Below are positions 1-11,105 of a stretch of DNA of 61,904 nucleotides, piece by piece. The notes under the pieces are model-generated. The model saw only the letters and a program-made list of their open reading frames with translations. It did not search any database and was not told where the DNA came from. The stretch is from Chara braunii (Eukaryota > Streptophyta > Charophyceae > Charales > Characeae). The translations under genes were made by a program, and so were the position numbers. How positions within the stretch are numbered: position 1 is the stretch's first letter; each line of letters opens with the position of its first letter. The stretch spans positions 4,812,908 through 4,874,811 of the forward strand of contig BFEA01000036.1 in the NCBI GenBank assembly GCA_003427395.1, in the 5' to 3' direction.

Positions 1-463
1 CTCTTAGGAGAGCAATTAATCCCTGTCTTGTTTAGGTTTTTCCTGTCATCCATGTCTTGTGTCTAATGATTACGTACGGTTGGAAGAGCAGTTAATCCCC
101 TCTTAGGAGGGCAATGGATGTTGCTCATCACTACACATCGGATGAAGTACATACACTAATCTTTTTTTTTTTTTTTTTTTTTTTTTTTGAAACAACACCT
201 TATGGCTACCGCTAGGAGTGATGATCAGTGCATACACTCCTACCGGCTCCATTATGGACTCCATTCCATTGGTGGGGAGCTGCACCTGCTGGAAACCGAG
301 TCCAGCGTCCCTTAACATACAAAGTTCAAGAATTGTGACTGATGATGCTGGGAACTGGGCCCAGCGTCTCTTGTACCTCTTCACCCTCATCTGAGTGGCG
401 CCAAATCATTTTGATAAGCCCTGGTACCGAAATGCGACAAAGATACTAATATGCGGTGATGAT

Positions 464-871
464 TCATGCAAGAGTTGAGCTAAGATTTGCTTGAATCTGG
501 TGCTTAATTGCTTCTATAATTGTTGCCCCTACGAGGTGAACTCTATCCATCTCACAGGTGCATCTTCTCCACCAGACTGCCCTGGAAACTGCTCTGCGGC
601 CTATCATAAACATATTTCCCTCAAAGGTGCTTGCCTGCTCTGGCTGCCAGGTTTCACATAGAATTGGTTTCCAATCGCATGGCCAGGAGGTGGTCATGCG
701 CAATTGCCTCCACACCCGGTCCCACCGCCTCCACGTCCAAACCGACCCAGGGCACTGCAGAAAAATGTGTTCAATTGTCTCAGGTCTCTTCCTAGCAGGG
801 TATGATGCCACACACAATTTGCACCAGGGGAGAGTCTTTCCCTTCTGTTCCAGGGATGTGCGGTCGATCAA
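464..871 (-). pseudogene. LINE C-terminal zf-RVT-like zinc knuckle
   Basis: 135 aa open frame on the minus strand. Near its N terminus it reads W-C-K-L-C, then T-I-E-H-I-F-L-Q-C-P, giving a C-x2-C ... H-x4-C arrangement, followed by W-x-x-W-D-R-V-W. This is the pattern of the zinc-binding domain found after the RT in many plant LINEs (zf-RVT). It lies downstream of the RT in the correct order and strand. The start codon chosen is probably internal, and the frame closes about 280 bp before the poly(A). Confidence 0.65.
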
Positions 872-1003
872 CCAGTCGTTTGTGGGAAGGCAACGGTGTT
901 ATACTTGCCACTGAAGAGAGGCAATCTTGGCTGGTACTGATTTACCAAGTCTAAACCACTTGACTTGTTGGAGAGCACTCTTTTCCAAATTGAGGTGTCT
1001 CAT

Positions 1004-1855
1004 TCAACGCTCTGTCACCACAACCTTCAGGTTCACCCTTGGGCATAGCAGCCTGTAAGATCCCTTTACTGACATTGAGTGGATCTGCTGCTTACCAATT
1101 CTGCCCCTGCCCATCGGTGCGGTCAAGACCCAGGCGGCCAGGTCAAAAGCCAGTTGCAGAATCCACCTATCATGTCTATATGCCCACCAGTGATCCCTTT
1201 CCTTTAACACTCTGATCCAGAAGACCTCCTCTTCTTTAAACCATCTCGTTTCCTCCAGGGAGGTCCTGACTAACCTGTTGTTTCTTTTGATTTGGAACAA
1301 GTTCACCATCACCTATCTGTCTGGACGCCGAGACACTACCACATTTTCAACCCAATCCTTACACCCTTGAATCCCCACCCAATCACTCTCCTCCAAGGTT
1401 CGTCATTTTCTTAGGATCCTTACCCAATCTAGAGGCGAAAAGATGATTTTCTCAAGTGCTTCCCCTGTATTGTGGCAATATCGCAGCCTCTCCCTTAGCG
1501 CTGTTTCAGTTATCCTGTCTCTGGTTTCGGAATCCCAAATATCCCCCGCCCTAAAGACACCTCGAGCCACCCAACCCTTCCAAGGGGCCTCTGTGAAGTG
1601 GAAGGTTGTGCCATAGGAGTCGGTGATCCACCGGTTCCCGAACAGAGGTTGTCTGTACACCTCCTCCCACCTTTGTGGAACAACCTTGTCCGGGAGCGGC
1701 AGCTTACGCCAGGTGTTGAGCAATGTGGTCAAAAAAACATCGTTTTTTATATCCCTTCTTGCCGCTTGCCTATCGGATTCTTGGTCTTCATTACCTCTTG
1801 TTGTCCTTCTTGGTATAGTCCAGTTTCTGTCTTCTAACCACCCTATCGGGTCCAT
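1004..1855 (-). pseudogene. LINE ORF2 region between RT and zinc knuckle
   Basis: Two open stretches on the minus strand (1855-1403, 150 aa; 1312-1004, 102 aa) lie between the RT palm and the zinc-knuckle segment, where LINE ORF2 proteins carry a poorly conserved tryptophan-rich connector. They are W-rich and basic. They are interrupted by stops and a frame change near 1.35 kb. I recognise them by position and composition rather than by a specific motif. Confidence 0.55.
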
Positions 1856-2053
1856 GCTCTCAAGGTTGGGTGGGCCCAGCCATCTAATCTGTTATAGGGT
1901 CAACTCCCTCCAGGGGGTGTGTACATCGAAAATCAGGCTCTTTACCCATTGCAGGGTTAGCGCCATTATTTGTGTGGCGGGATCCAAGATTCCCATACCC
2001 TCTTTTGCTTTTGGTTGTATGATCATACGCCAGGCGACCCTACTAATCACATT

Positions 2054-3060
2054 TTAACATTCATGATTCCCCTTCCAAAGGAAGGTTGCTACCAGTCTTT
2101 GGAGGGGACGCAGTGATGTCTTACTGAGTGGCCATATGGTTGTCTTATACCAAAGGGATGCTAATACCACATTAATGATAACCAAGGCCCTGTCAATCAA
2201 AGATGTGTGTTGGTCCTTCCACTGCGTTAGTTTTTCCAATACCGGATGCATCAATCATTCATCATTTGCTGGCGCGCGGCCCTCGACAATCACTTGTACC
2301 CCTAAGACTCTAATAGGTAAGTTGGTTGGTACCCATCTCTTTTGGGGGGCCTCTAGTGGCCGGCACCCTTGGTAGTGGATCCACCACCCCTCTGTCATAC
2401 TGCCCCAATTTACCTTCAGGTCCGACAGGGTGCATAAATGGTTCATCAGCAACTGATTTTTTTTCATGTTTTCAAGTGAGGCATCCAACATGAGAATAAG
2501 GTCATCCACGAACAAAGAGAAAATAGGGACTGCCTCTTCCGGGATAGAGGAGACGCATATTCGCTGAATTTTATTGTGTACTCTCAAGTTTGCTGCTAAT
2601 GCCTCCATGATTATAACAAACAGGAATGGTCCCCCTTTGGCGTACCGAACATTCTAAGTCTGTAGGGGGGGTCAACCTCTTATTTACTTGCACCCTTGTT
2701 GTGGCGCTACAATGGAGGATCTCCACCCACCTTTTGAAAAAATGACCAAAATTAAGTTTTTCCAGCTATTGTGCCAAGAAAGTCAGTCAACATGGTCATA
2801 AGTTTTTATGAAATCGATGAAGATTATGACCGCTTTATGCTTTGATTGGCGTGACAACTTTATTACCTCATTTATAAAGATAATATTATCTTGTATTTTC
2901 CTACCCTTGAATGGCCTTGATAAAGTTTGTTTTTGATGAGTGAATACATTTTTCCATCACCTGAATCATCCGATTGGCAAAAGTTTTCACCGCCATTTTA
3001 TATACCGCTGTTAATAAAGTGATAGGTCGGTAGTTTCAGATGTTAGTTTTTTCACCAACA
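2054..3060 (-). pseudogene. LINE reverse transcriptase domain (broken)
   Basis: In shifted frames the minus strand reads through the typical LINE RT signatures: an early segment like L-L-T-A-V-Y-K-M-A-V-K-x-x-A-N-R, then F-I-D-F-I-K-T-Y-D-H-V (motif A), then G-G-P-F-L-F-V-I-I-M-E-A-L (motif B side), then F-V-D-D-L-I-L-M-L (motif C, two Asp codons at 2501-2506). It is followed by the usual W-K-D...L-I-D-R-A-L-V-I-I-N-V-V-L post-palm stretch (2054-2254). The part upstream of 2608 has stops and shifts. These motifs are characteristic of LINE-type RTs. The identification is firm, function is excluded. Confidence 0.8.
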
Positions 3061-4299
3061 GCGATTTCATCTAAACGGATATTTTATATTTTTTGAACGA
3101 AATTGGAATCGTCATTTTCATTGTGATTTTGGTGACCTTTGATGTTTTGTTAAGTCAATTTTTGGGAGGTACCCCGTTTTTGTTTGTATTTTGTGGTCCT
3201 GTTTACCGCAAATTTTACGTCAGTTTCTTATAAAATTTGGGGGGGGTTACAATTTCATTGTCATTATGTGAAGCTATAAGGGTCTTTATGATCAGTTTTC
3301 TTACTTTTCAAACCTATCGATTAACGTTTATTATCTTTCACAATATAAAATCATAAAATGTTTTGGTTTTCCTCGGCCAGTACATGGAGATTAGAGAAAC
3401 ATACCGATAAACACCTATGACTGACAGTACATATGTGGGTTGTTTCATGATTGCATTGGTTGGTTTGCTATTCTTATGCTTATTTACATGTATATAATAC
3501 TTATTGAAGTGTTGTGTTGTCCTCGCAAATACCCTCCCCTTTGCCCCCATTACCCTCCTGCCCTCCCTCGAAAACATATCGAGCCCCCTGTTTTGTCCCG
3601 CCCCCCACCAATATATTTTTTTATTACCGAAGTGCAATGTTTGAAAATAAGAGGTGAACATTGAACATCTAAATTATGTTCAAGCGACAATGTTGTTCGT
3701 GTTTTTTTTTTAACATTATGTACATAGAGAGGACACCTCGACGTTCTCCTTTGCTCTCTCTCTCTCAGCTCTTTCTATGAACGTCCACAAAAGTTGAAGA
3801 CATATGATACATGGTCTACACTAAAAACAAAAAAACGAAATCGTTTGTTGAAAAATGATGGTGAACATATAGCTACCTGAAGGAAATCCGCCTTGTCAAC
3901 AAGGGAAGAAAATTAAATCGTCAATTAAAAAAATGAAAACGTCTACTCCAACTTCAATGCACGAAAAACTATCTCACGCGTGAAAATCATACTACCTTGT
4001 AAGCAAACGACTCATTAGCAATCTTCTGTCAACATATGCAGTATGCAGGATGAAGTCTGGAATAAAACACACCGTTTACATAAGTCCAGAGAATCATTGT
4101 CATTCAGCGCATGCATATGCGGGTCATTAGAGAGTGATTAGTGTGGTTGCGGAACGACAGTCAATGTGGAGACCGACCCAAGACGGACTGAAAGTTGTTC
4201 CGTTTGCCACTTTCGCGCCGTCGAATATGATCGATAATATTGAACTTTGTTATTGTGTTAGTTTTTTTCAGTTTCTGTTTCTTTCTGTCTTCGTTGTGG
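3061..4299. other. AT-rich interval without recognisable gene
   Basis: I see no coding signature on either strand. A short piece at about 3079-3110 (TTTTTTGAACGAAATTGGAA) matches the arm of the fold-back MITE described at 8969-9314, so a MITE fragment may abut the LINE. The remainder is unassigned. Confidence 0.4.
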
Positions 4300-7200
4300 C
4301 ATGTGATTAAAGTCGTCGCCAACATGAATGACAATCATCGACCTTTCGTAGATGAAGCGCAACATTATGTATTTGATTTCGTTGCATAGAGGTTTGACAT
4401 ACTTCAACGTCGCCCTTTGCATGTTGGTGGTTGGCTTCATCGACGACACCTTCGTTCGTTCAATCCGTGTCTTGTACCGTGTCAGACCACCGTTTGAACA
4501 AAATGCCACGCACGTCACTGATCCATTACGCCCATTTTCCCCCCGCATGTGAACAAACCCAACCTGTAAAATGCTTTGGTCCATATGCCACTGCCTTGCC
4601 TTTTGTTGTCTGCATCAGGCTCAATCGTCTTCGCGAGGTTGTAAACTTGCGGACACTCCTCGTCGTACCACAACTTAATCGAAGGCTCCAATGCCCACCA
4701 GTCAACTGCCTCCACGCCGACAACCCTTATTGCGTTCTTGTTTTCCATGATAGGAGGTCCTCCCATTTTATCGGCGTCTCCCATTTCTCATTACGCTTCC
4801 ACTCGGACGATACATACAACATTTTAAACACAACGAAAAAATGAAAAAAATGCAATCCAATTGAACAATTAGCGATGTGCTCTATATTGTTCGTATTGAT
4901 CAGGTGATCCTCACTAAGACTCTTTCCCTCATCACGTCTACACAGATGTGTCTGAAGCAGATCTTATATTTTGCGTTGATGCAGGCATCTTGTTAGGGAA
5001 AGTCAACGACAACTGTGCATTGAGAGTCTCTCGCTTAGGGATCCGCATACCTGTCTCAGAGCGTTTATTGTTGGCCCACGTCTACACAACGACATCGAGG
5101 TCTTGCCCGTCGTCGCCAGATTCAGTTTCGACCTTCCATGTCTTTGCCCATGCGTCTGCATACAGCTTCGTTAAGTCACAATCCCTTCCGCAAGGTGTCC
5201 AATACTTGACGCGAATGCGATTATCATCTCGCTCCATAACGCGTCCAATTCAGAATGTGCAGCCCTTTGCAACATAGTCCTCGGGTGCATGGAACACGAC
5301 GAAGTTGTTGATGTCGACAGACTCATGTAGCTTCAACTCCGGTTTTGAAGCGTCTCTCTTGTAACCGACGAAGCGAGGTTTCCTCGGCGGTAAGCCGAGA
5401 ACATGCGGCGTAACTGACATAAGGTCTTCTTTATCAGGTATGCGTGCTGACCAGAAGGCAACTTAAAGGGGCTTCGTACCGCTCTCCTCTTGTGATATGT
5501 TGTCAAACTTCTTGAGATGGTCGGTCCAGTAGCCCAAGCGTCTATATTTTGTCGCCCTTGTATGTTCGTCTTGTGTCTCCCATTGGATTTGTGAATTTTC
5601 TCACGATTTATGAAGAACACTCATCCCCGGTCCCCTGCTAGTATTCCGTTAACGAAATCGCCTGCCTGCGGGTTAGGCGACTCGCGGCAAGGCTGAAAAC
5701 CCCATTGAGGCCCTGCCACCCGTTGTGAGCGTCCCTTTTAAACCAATACACAGGGCTAGTGTCTGACTCCCACTTTTTCTTGGTGCAAAACTTTGTATAT
5801 ATGATGGCGGGGTTGTCCCCATCCATGTAAAATCGAAAGAGGTGCGGCGCGACATGACCCTTGATTTTGTGATCGATGTACGGGTCTATGGCGGTTTTTC
5901 AGTCAGCAATTTCAGTGAGCAACGAGCGGTCGACTTCCTCTTCGTAGGACGCTTTGAGGACATCGAAGAGCTCGTCCATGGTATAGGCATCGCAACCGCT
6001 CAATTTTTTAGCAAATAAGTTGAACTTTGCGTCTATGTCCGTGTGTGTGTGACCCACTATCATGAACCCTATTTCGACGACCTCGAATATACAAAATTTG
6101 ACAAGCATGGTCATGAAGGTGAACACATACTTGTTTTTGTTTTGTCCCCCACATTAGTAAGCCTGTACCCGTAATTTCGGTGAGAGCGCCCCTTCTCGTG
6201 CTTGGACATCTCTCAACACTTTGGCGATGGAGGTGACAACCGAGTTTGAGCCGTGCGACAAGTACGGAAACCATGTGTGGACAAAGAACGATGGTGTCCT
6301 ACCGTGCGCGATTATCCCAGTGAGATTAGTTTTCATCATTATGTTATTCGACATTTATTTTAACAAGCGTCTTCTTGATGCATGGGGAATCGTTGTTTGT
6401 GCTTGCTAGTGATTCATATCATCGATGATGATACACAGGTCGTCTTGCTTTTGGTGTTCCGACTCGGCGGACCACACGCTATACAGTTTTCGGTATGCAG
6501 ACTGTAATACAATGTGACTTTTCTCTTTTGCGACAAGTGTCTGTCTCGGCTCAGGCAGAGCCCCTTCTATGAGGATGCTATTCTTAATGCACTCGTTGCA
6601 TCCGCGTGGTTGGTCACCCTTGCCAGGCGAACGTGCCAGAAAAAGTCCCTAAACATCTTGTCGAAGACCTGGTACGACGAGCAGCAGACACCAAGCTTAG
6701 AGAGTCGTCTACGAATAATGTGGAAGACGTCTTTCTTTGTGGCATACACCGACATAAGCTGAATGCGATTTCCGATCTCGAAGTTCAGGCCTGTCTCAGT
6801 TTAATCTGGCATGGGATTAGACTCGTCAAAGATTATGTCCTCGAACACCGACCAGGTAATGGCGTAGGTGGTCGTTGTCCGCGGACGACCGTCATGACCG
6901 TGAAGAACGTCGACTGTTCCGCTTCGAGGTCTTCGCTGTATCTTTTGAATGTGTTCCTGTCGACGCTTAGTATGAGACACCAAGTAGTGACGCACACAGG
7001 GTGCAACTGCACTATCGGTTTAACTGTCGGCTTACGGTCAACTAACGAAATGAAGTTATCGAGTTTCGCTATTCACCACTTCCGTCTATCCAGTCCTCTG
7101 AGAACGCAGTAGTCACATCTTCATTTCATCACGTCCTTTACTTTCAGTTTAAAAAGGCATTGAAACGTCTTGCAACATGTTTTATGGAGGACGGCCTCAC

Positions 7201-7792
7201 ACTCGTCCACGCTACATGTACGTTCGAAAGTCGAGGTGGATGTAGAAGTACGTCTTTTCCCGAGTCTGTACGTGTATTTTCTCTTTCCTTGTGCACCACA
7301 CAACATAGATAAGACAGATATAGCAGTGTCCTCTCCAACAGGCAAGTCGATGTCCGACGAACGAGCAACATGACCTCCCCCCTCCCCCCTTTCATTGCCT
7401 TCGCCTGATGACGATGATAGCATGTCCATGGGAACATACCGGTCGTCATCGTCAGTTGCCGATGGCGAAATCACCTGAATGGAAGGATCAAGAAACCCTC
7501 GTGCTAGGCCTGTGCAGGCAGTAGAAGGCAAGCAGTCAACGTCCTTGATGATGTCGTCAAGGTGAAGATGCCGCACGACGTTGAGATTGGAAGATGGCGT
7601 GGATCGAAGACGTGTGCGGCGTGTGAATATACCATCACCATGGTGTGCAGGGTGCCCATGTTGTAATGGTGTGATGATAATATAAGGAGACCGATTCTCA
7701 TAGGAGTTCTCAATAGCATTGGGCATGGGCGTGCGAAGAGACTGCGCAGATGGCAGAGAACTGTAGTAACAACTGTCCACCCCGCTTCTCAT
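4300..7792 (-). pseudogene. Decayed transposon-type ORF resembling DUF7869 proteins
   Basis: The minus strand carries several open stretches in one order but different frames. From the N side: an acidic/Ser-rich 223 aa frame (7792-7121) ending in C-C-K-T-F; a stretch with S-K-L-G-V-C-C-S-S-Y (6755-6567); a stretch reading D-D-L-C-I-I-I-D-D-M in another frame (~6.4 kb); then 6126-5899 with V-V-E-I-G-F-M-I-V-G-H-T-H-T-D-I-D-A-K-F. The GHTHxDID motif with an upstream hydrophobic IGFxIV is what I know from DUF7869-type proteins, which are multicopy and transposon-like in plants, fungi and animals. Frames down to 4.3 kb may be its C-terminal part. Stops and shifts make it a pseudogene. The family link rests on motif recall. 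Confidence 0.5.
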
Positions 7793-7895
7793 TGAGTCGT
7801 AAACGCAGATGGAAATGACATGTGGGAGGACATAACATAACAGAAGAATCCAAAACAGAAAGACACATGAGAAGGGACGCCGAACCCCCCACCAC

Positions 7896-8280
7896 CCACC
7901 TCTAGAACACTAGACCCCCTTGTTCGACGTAGGGGGTCCGGAACGCCAGACCCCCGCACTGAACAGGAAGTCCGGCGGATCCGGAATGCCGGACCCCTTC
8001 GTTGACGAAGGGGGTCCGACGTTCCGGATCCGTCGGACCCCCTGTTCGGTACGGGGGTCCGCCGAATGGTCCGAAACGTCGGACAACCTAGCTCGACAAA
8101 CAAGGGGGAGGGGGGGGTTCGGCGGATCCGGTAAGGGGGTCCGGCGGTTCCGGAACGACGGACCCCGTGTTCGGCAAGGGGGCGAGGCAATCGTCCTGAG
8201 CTCGCTCCATCCTCTGCCGTCGTCACAAAATTGCCCCCCTCAGACGTTCGGTAACGGGGGGTCCATCGGTTCCGAAAAAA
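7896..8280. repeat. Palindromic GGGGTCCG repeat cluster
   Basis: About ten copies of GGGGGTCCG / CGGACCCCC occur in both orientations with variable spacers, building hairpins such as CGGACCCCTTCG-TTGA-CGAAGGGGGTCCG (7990-8018) and GTCCGACG...CGTCGGAC (about 8014-8038). The block is much more GC-rich than its surroundings. It resembles the GGTCCAGCGTTT core of the fold-back MITEs nearby, so it may be a decayed MITE cluster. Confidence 0.6.
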
Positions 8281-8374
8281 ACGGAATTCTTCACGCGCCT
8301 TCCTCTTGGAGTCGACGACCGGACGATGGGAGCCAGCGTTTCACCCCTCGGATCGCTTAGGGGGGAGGGAGGGA

Positions 8375-8564
<190 letters not shown>

Positions 8565-8736
8565 CTGGTTCCATTTGTGTAACTGCGCAAGCACTGGATA
8601 CTTGACGACCAACCATCTTTTCGAAAAATCATGGCCTGCACGGCATTAAAATTAAATAACAAAATAAAAAAAAAGGAACGAGAAAAGGGGGGAGAGTAAT
8701 GGATGTTTCCCTTTCCTCATCCCTACCCACAACTAT

Positions 8737-9838
8737 CAGACCCGATTTTTTTTTCGGAACAAAAAAAAACAAAAAGGTGGAGGGGGGGGGGCGATCGTCG
8801 ATTCCTAATCCCACCCACGTTGCAATTCTAGCATGGCAAACAATCAAACATGACAACCGATCCTTTTTTTCCGGGGAAAAAAATACGCTGGGAAGGGGGG
8901 GGAGATCGGCGATTCTCACCTCCACCAGCATTGCGATTCTAGCATGGTAACTAACCCAACATGAAAAAACTGCCATTTCGTCAAAATGGACATCTTTTAT
9001 TTTTTGAACGAAATTGAAACCGAGTTTTTTGGCCCAAAACTCGACAAAATATGTCGTTCCTGAGGATCCGGCGTTTGTAAAACGCTGGACTCCCTAGCTG
9101 TACATGGACCTAGCTTGACACCAGGGACCTCTAGGCAGTCCTGCCTGGAGGTGCCTGGTCTCAAGCTAGGTCCATGTACAGCCAGGGGGTCCAGCGTTTG
9201 TAAAACGCTGGTCCCCCTCGGGAACAGTAAATTTGGACGAGTTTTCGGCCAAAAAACTCGGTTTCAATTTCGTTCAAAAAAAAAAAAAAAGTCCATTTTG
9301 ATGAAATGGTCGTTACAAACGATCCTTGTTTTGGGAAAAAAACAAAAAAAAATAGTGGGGGCGGGGGGGAGTTAGCGTTTTCCACCCCCACCGGCATTGC
9401 GATTCTAGCATGGGAACCAATAAAACATAACAACCGATCATTTTTTCCGAAAAAAAAAATGGTTGGGGGGGGGGAATCGGCAATTCCCACCTCCACCCGC
9501 ATTGCGATTCTAGCATGGCAACCGATCAACCATGTCAACCGATCCTTTTTTCACGAAAAAAAAAGCAAAAACGTTGGTGGGGGGGGGGAGGGGGGATCGG
9601 CGATTCCCAACCCCACCTGCATTGCGAGTCTAGCATGACAACCAATCTAGCATGACAACCAATCAAACATGGCAACCGATCAATTTTTCCCAAAAAAAAA
9701 AACAAAGAGATTGGGGAGGGAGATCGGCGATTTCCAACCCCAGCCGCATTGCGATTCTAGCATGGGAACCGATCCAGCATGACAACCGATCCTTGTTTTA
9801 GGAGAAAAAGAAAAAAACGATTGGGGGGGTTGGGAGAT

Positions 9839-9839
<1 letters not shown>
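8737..9839 (+). repeat. Minisatellite array, ~105-125 bp unit (orientation A)
   Basis: About seven imperfect units, each containing a segment like GCGATTCTAGCATGGCAACC, a CCGATCCTTTTTT/AAAAAA tract, a G tract and GATCGGCGATTCCCA. The array is split by a fold-back MITE at 8969-9314 and stops abruptly at the GA microsatellite at 9840. The same unit recurs in reverse complement at 17440-18050. Peptides translated from it are repeat artefacts. Confidence 0.85.
8969..9314. mobile_element. Fold-back MITE, copy A (near-complete palindrome)
   Basis: The left arm starts ACTGCCATTTCGTCAAAATG and the right arm ends with its near complement (CATTTTGATGAAATGGTCGT). Complementarity continues inward through TTTTTTGAACGAAATTGAAA, AAACTCG, GTAAAACGCTGGAC and GGACCTAGCTTGA to the centre, so almost all 346 bp can fold into one hairpin. 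It carries no ORF. It sits inside the minisatellite array, which is interrupted at its borders. Three more copies occur at 19219, 25728 and 61318. Confidence 0.85.
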
Positions 9840-9900
<61 letters not shown>

Positions 9901-9901
9901 N

Positions 9902-9962
<61 letters not shown>
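9840..9962. repeat. (GA)n microsatellite at 3' end of PLE-1
   Basis: Uninterrupted GA repeat with one N at 9901. It directly abuts the 3' end of the minus-strand PLE-1, whose last bases read ...CTTTATTC on the minus strand. Confidence 0.95.
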
Positions 9963-9965
<3 letters not shown>

Positions 9966-11105
9966 AAGAAAATTCGGAGACAGAGAATGCGAGAGAAGAA
10001 CTGCACCATAACCACCATCACGCACACTCCAACTCGAAAATTTATCGATTCATACACATTTGAAAGCTCACGTAAACACCACACATACACATCGCCCCTA
10101 CGCGTTTCACCGCTGGCGTATGCAGCGGACTCATCAGGGGCCTTCTTCCTTCCCACTGAATCGAGATACTGTGCTCCTCCTCCACCAGTCCTTATAGTCT
10201 CAGTGCGCGTCCTAAACCCGCCACCTAATCCCCCACTTCTCCTAAAATTCAGTCCTACCGTCTACTATCCCCACCTAATCCTCTATTCAAGTCCTCCTTA
10301 CTTCATGCACCACCTATCCCACCTACTCCCTCTTCCCCTAATACACATGTGTGCTTTTCACCTGTTCATCTAACCGGCCAACCTCCCGCCTTCCTTACCT
10401 TTCTTTCCTTTTTTTCTTCTTTTCCACTATCACTCCTTCTTCCTCTTCGTCTCCCACATGCTCTCCTTGCCCATCTCCTCCTCCTTCTCTCTCGTTGTCG
10501 TCCTCTCGTTCTTTTTCTCCCTTCCCCATTCCCTCGTCTCATTCTCCTCCCCATCTTACCTGACAACATCGCGCTGGTCCGATTCTTCCCCCTACAACTT
10601 TTCTCCACTTTCCAACAATAGGATCCCCTCCTTCCGGGCTTTGCACGCTCCCTCATTGCGTCGGCCAAACCCTCTATGCCTCTCAGCCTTCGCGATCTTG
10701 CATGTCCTCCTCCCACCATCTTCGTCATCCCAAAATTAACCCGGCTACCGCGCGAGCGCGACCCCTCACCTCGAGTTCCCGAAGACCCAAACCGAAGCGG
10801 ACACAGCCGATGCTGCATATCTCCAGACGTATCCCAAAAAACCTCACCCGGGTACTCACCTGGATCTTTATCAAAAATTCAAAATTGGTTCCGAAAACTA
10901 AAATTAAAATAAAGGGTAAAAAAAGGTAAAAAAACTTTCCCACCACACTAAACAAATTAAAAAACTGGAATACATTGGATCTGCATCCCATGTTTTCATA
11001 CTTCCCTTCGACCCAGAAATTCCCTGAGTCGGGGGTACTCAGCAAAGAGATAAACCCTCCACTGACCACCCGGCATCCCGGCGAACCTCGCCAAGGCCCC
11101 GAGAG
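9961..11105 (-). repeat. PLE-1 downstream pseudo-LTR
   Basis: Matches 15507-16650 nearly base for base by eye. It contains the last codons of the RT thumb, a pyrimidine/purine-skewed 3' UTR, a hammerhead-like sequence (10094-10141) and a ~130-bp tail ending at the GA microsatellite. The homology ends at 11105 where the other copy runs into GA repeats. Confidence 0.9.
10094..10141 (-). ncRNA. Hammerhead ribozyme-like sequence, PLE-1 downstream copy
   Basis: The minus strand reads the conserved CUGAUGA, then a 6-bp stem II (CCGCUG / CAGCGG, 7-nt loop), then GAAA, then CGCGUA. The latter gives the self-complementary ACGCGU in place of a normal stem III and a GUA cleavage triplet. Stem I is GCCC before CUGAUGA against GGGGC after the triplet; this copy lacks one base relative to the upstream copy, weakening stem I. 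Predicted cleavage lies between plus positions 10099 and 10098. Small hammerheads with truncated stem III that act as dimers are known from Penelope-like elements. Confidence 0.7.

Larger units (their letters stand above)
162..3060 (-). mobile_element. Non-LTR retrotransposon (LINE) remnant, 5'-truncated
   Basis: Read on the minus strand this region gives, in order, RT finger/palm fragments (3060-2054), a post-RT region (1855-1004), a zinc-knuckle region (871-464), a 3' tail, and a poly(A) run seen as T's at 162-188. That is the 3' part of a LINE ORF2. No apurinic endonuclease or ORF1 is visible upstream, so the copy looks 5'-truncated. Frames are broken by stops and shifts, so it is dead. 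The tail shares a signature (a run like GGGNNCNGGCCCANCGTCCC next to the T tract) with other T-tract insertions near 20.2, 28.0 and 55.9 kb. Family assignment within LINEs is not possible by eye. Confidence 0.8.

Noticed and set aside
8737-9839. Spaced repeats that might suggest a CRISPR array
   Set aside because: Units are long, imperfect and include the spacers; eukaryotic minisatellite. No cas genes.
10349-10739. Ser/Pro/Leu-rich frames in the pseudo-LTR, repeated near 15.9-16.3 kb
   Set aside because: Pyrimidine-rich UTR read in several frames; no start context or domain.
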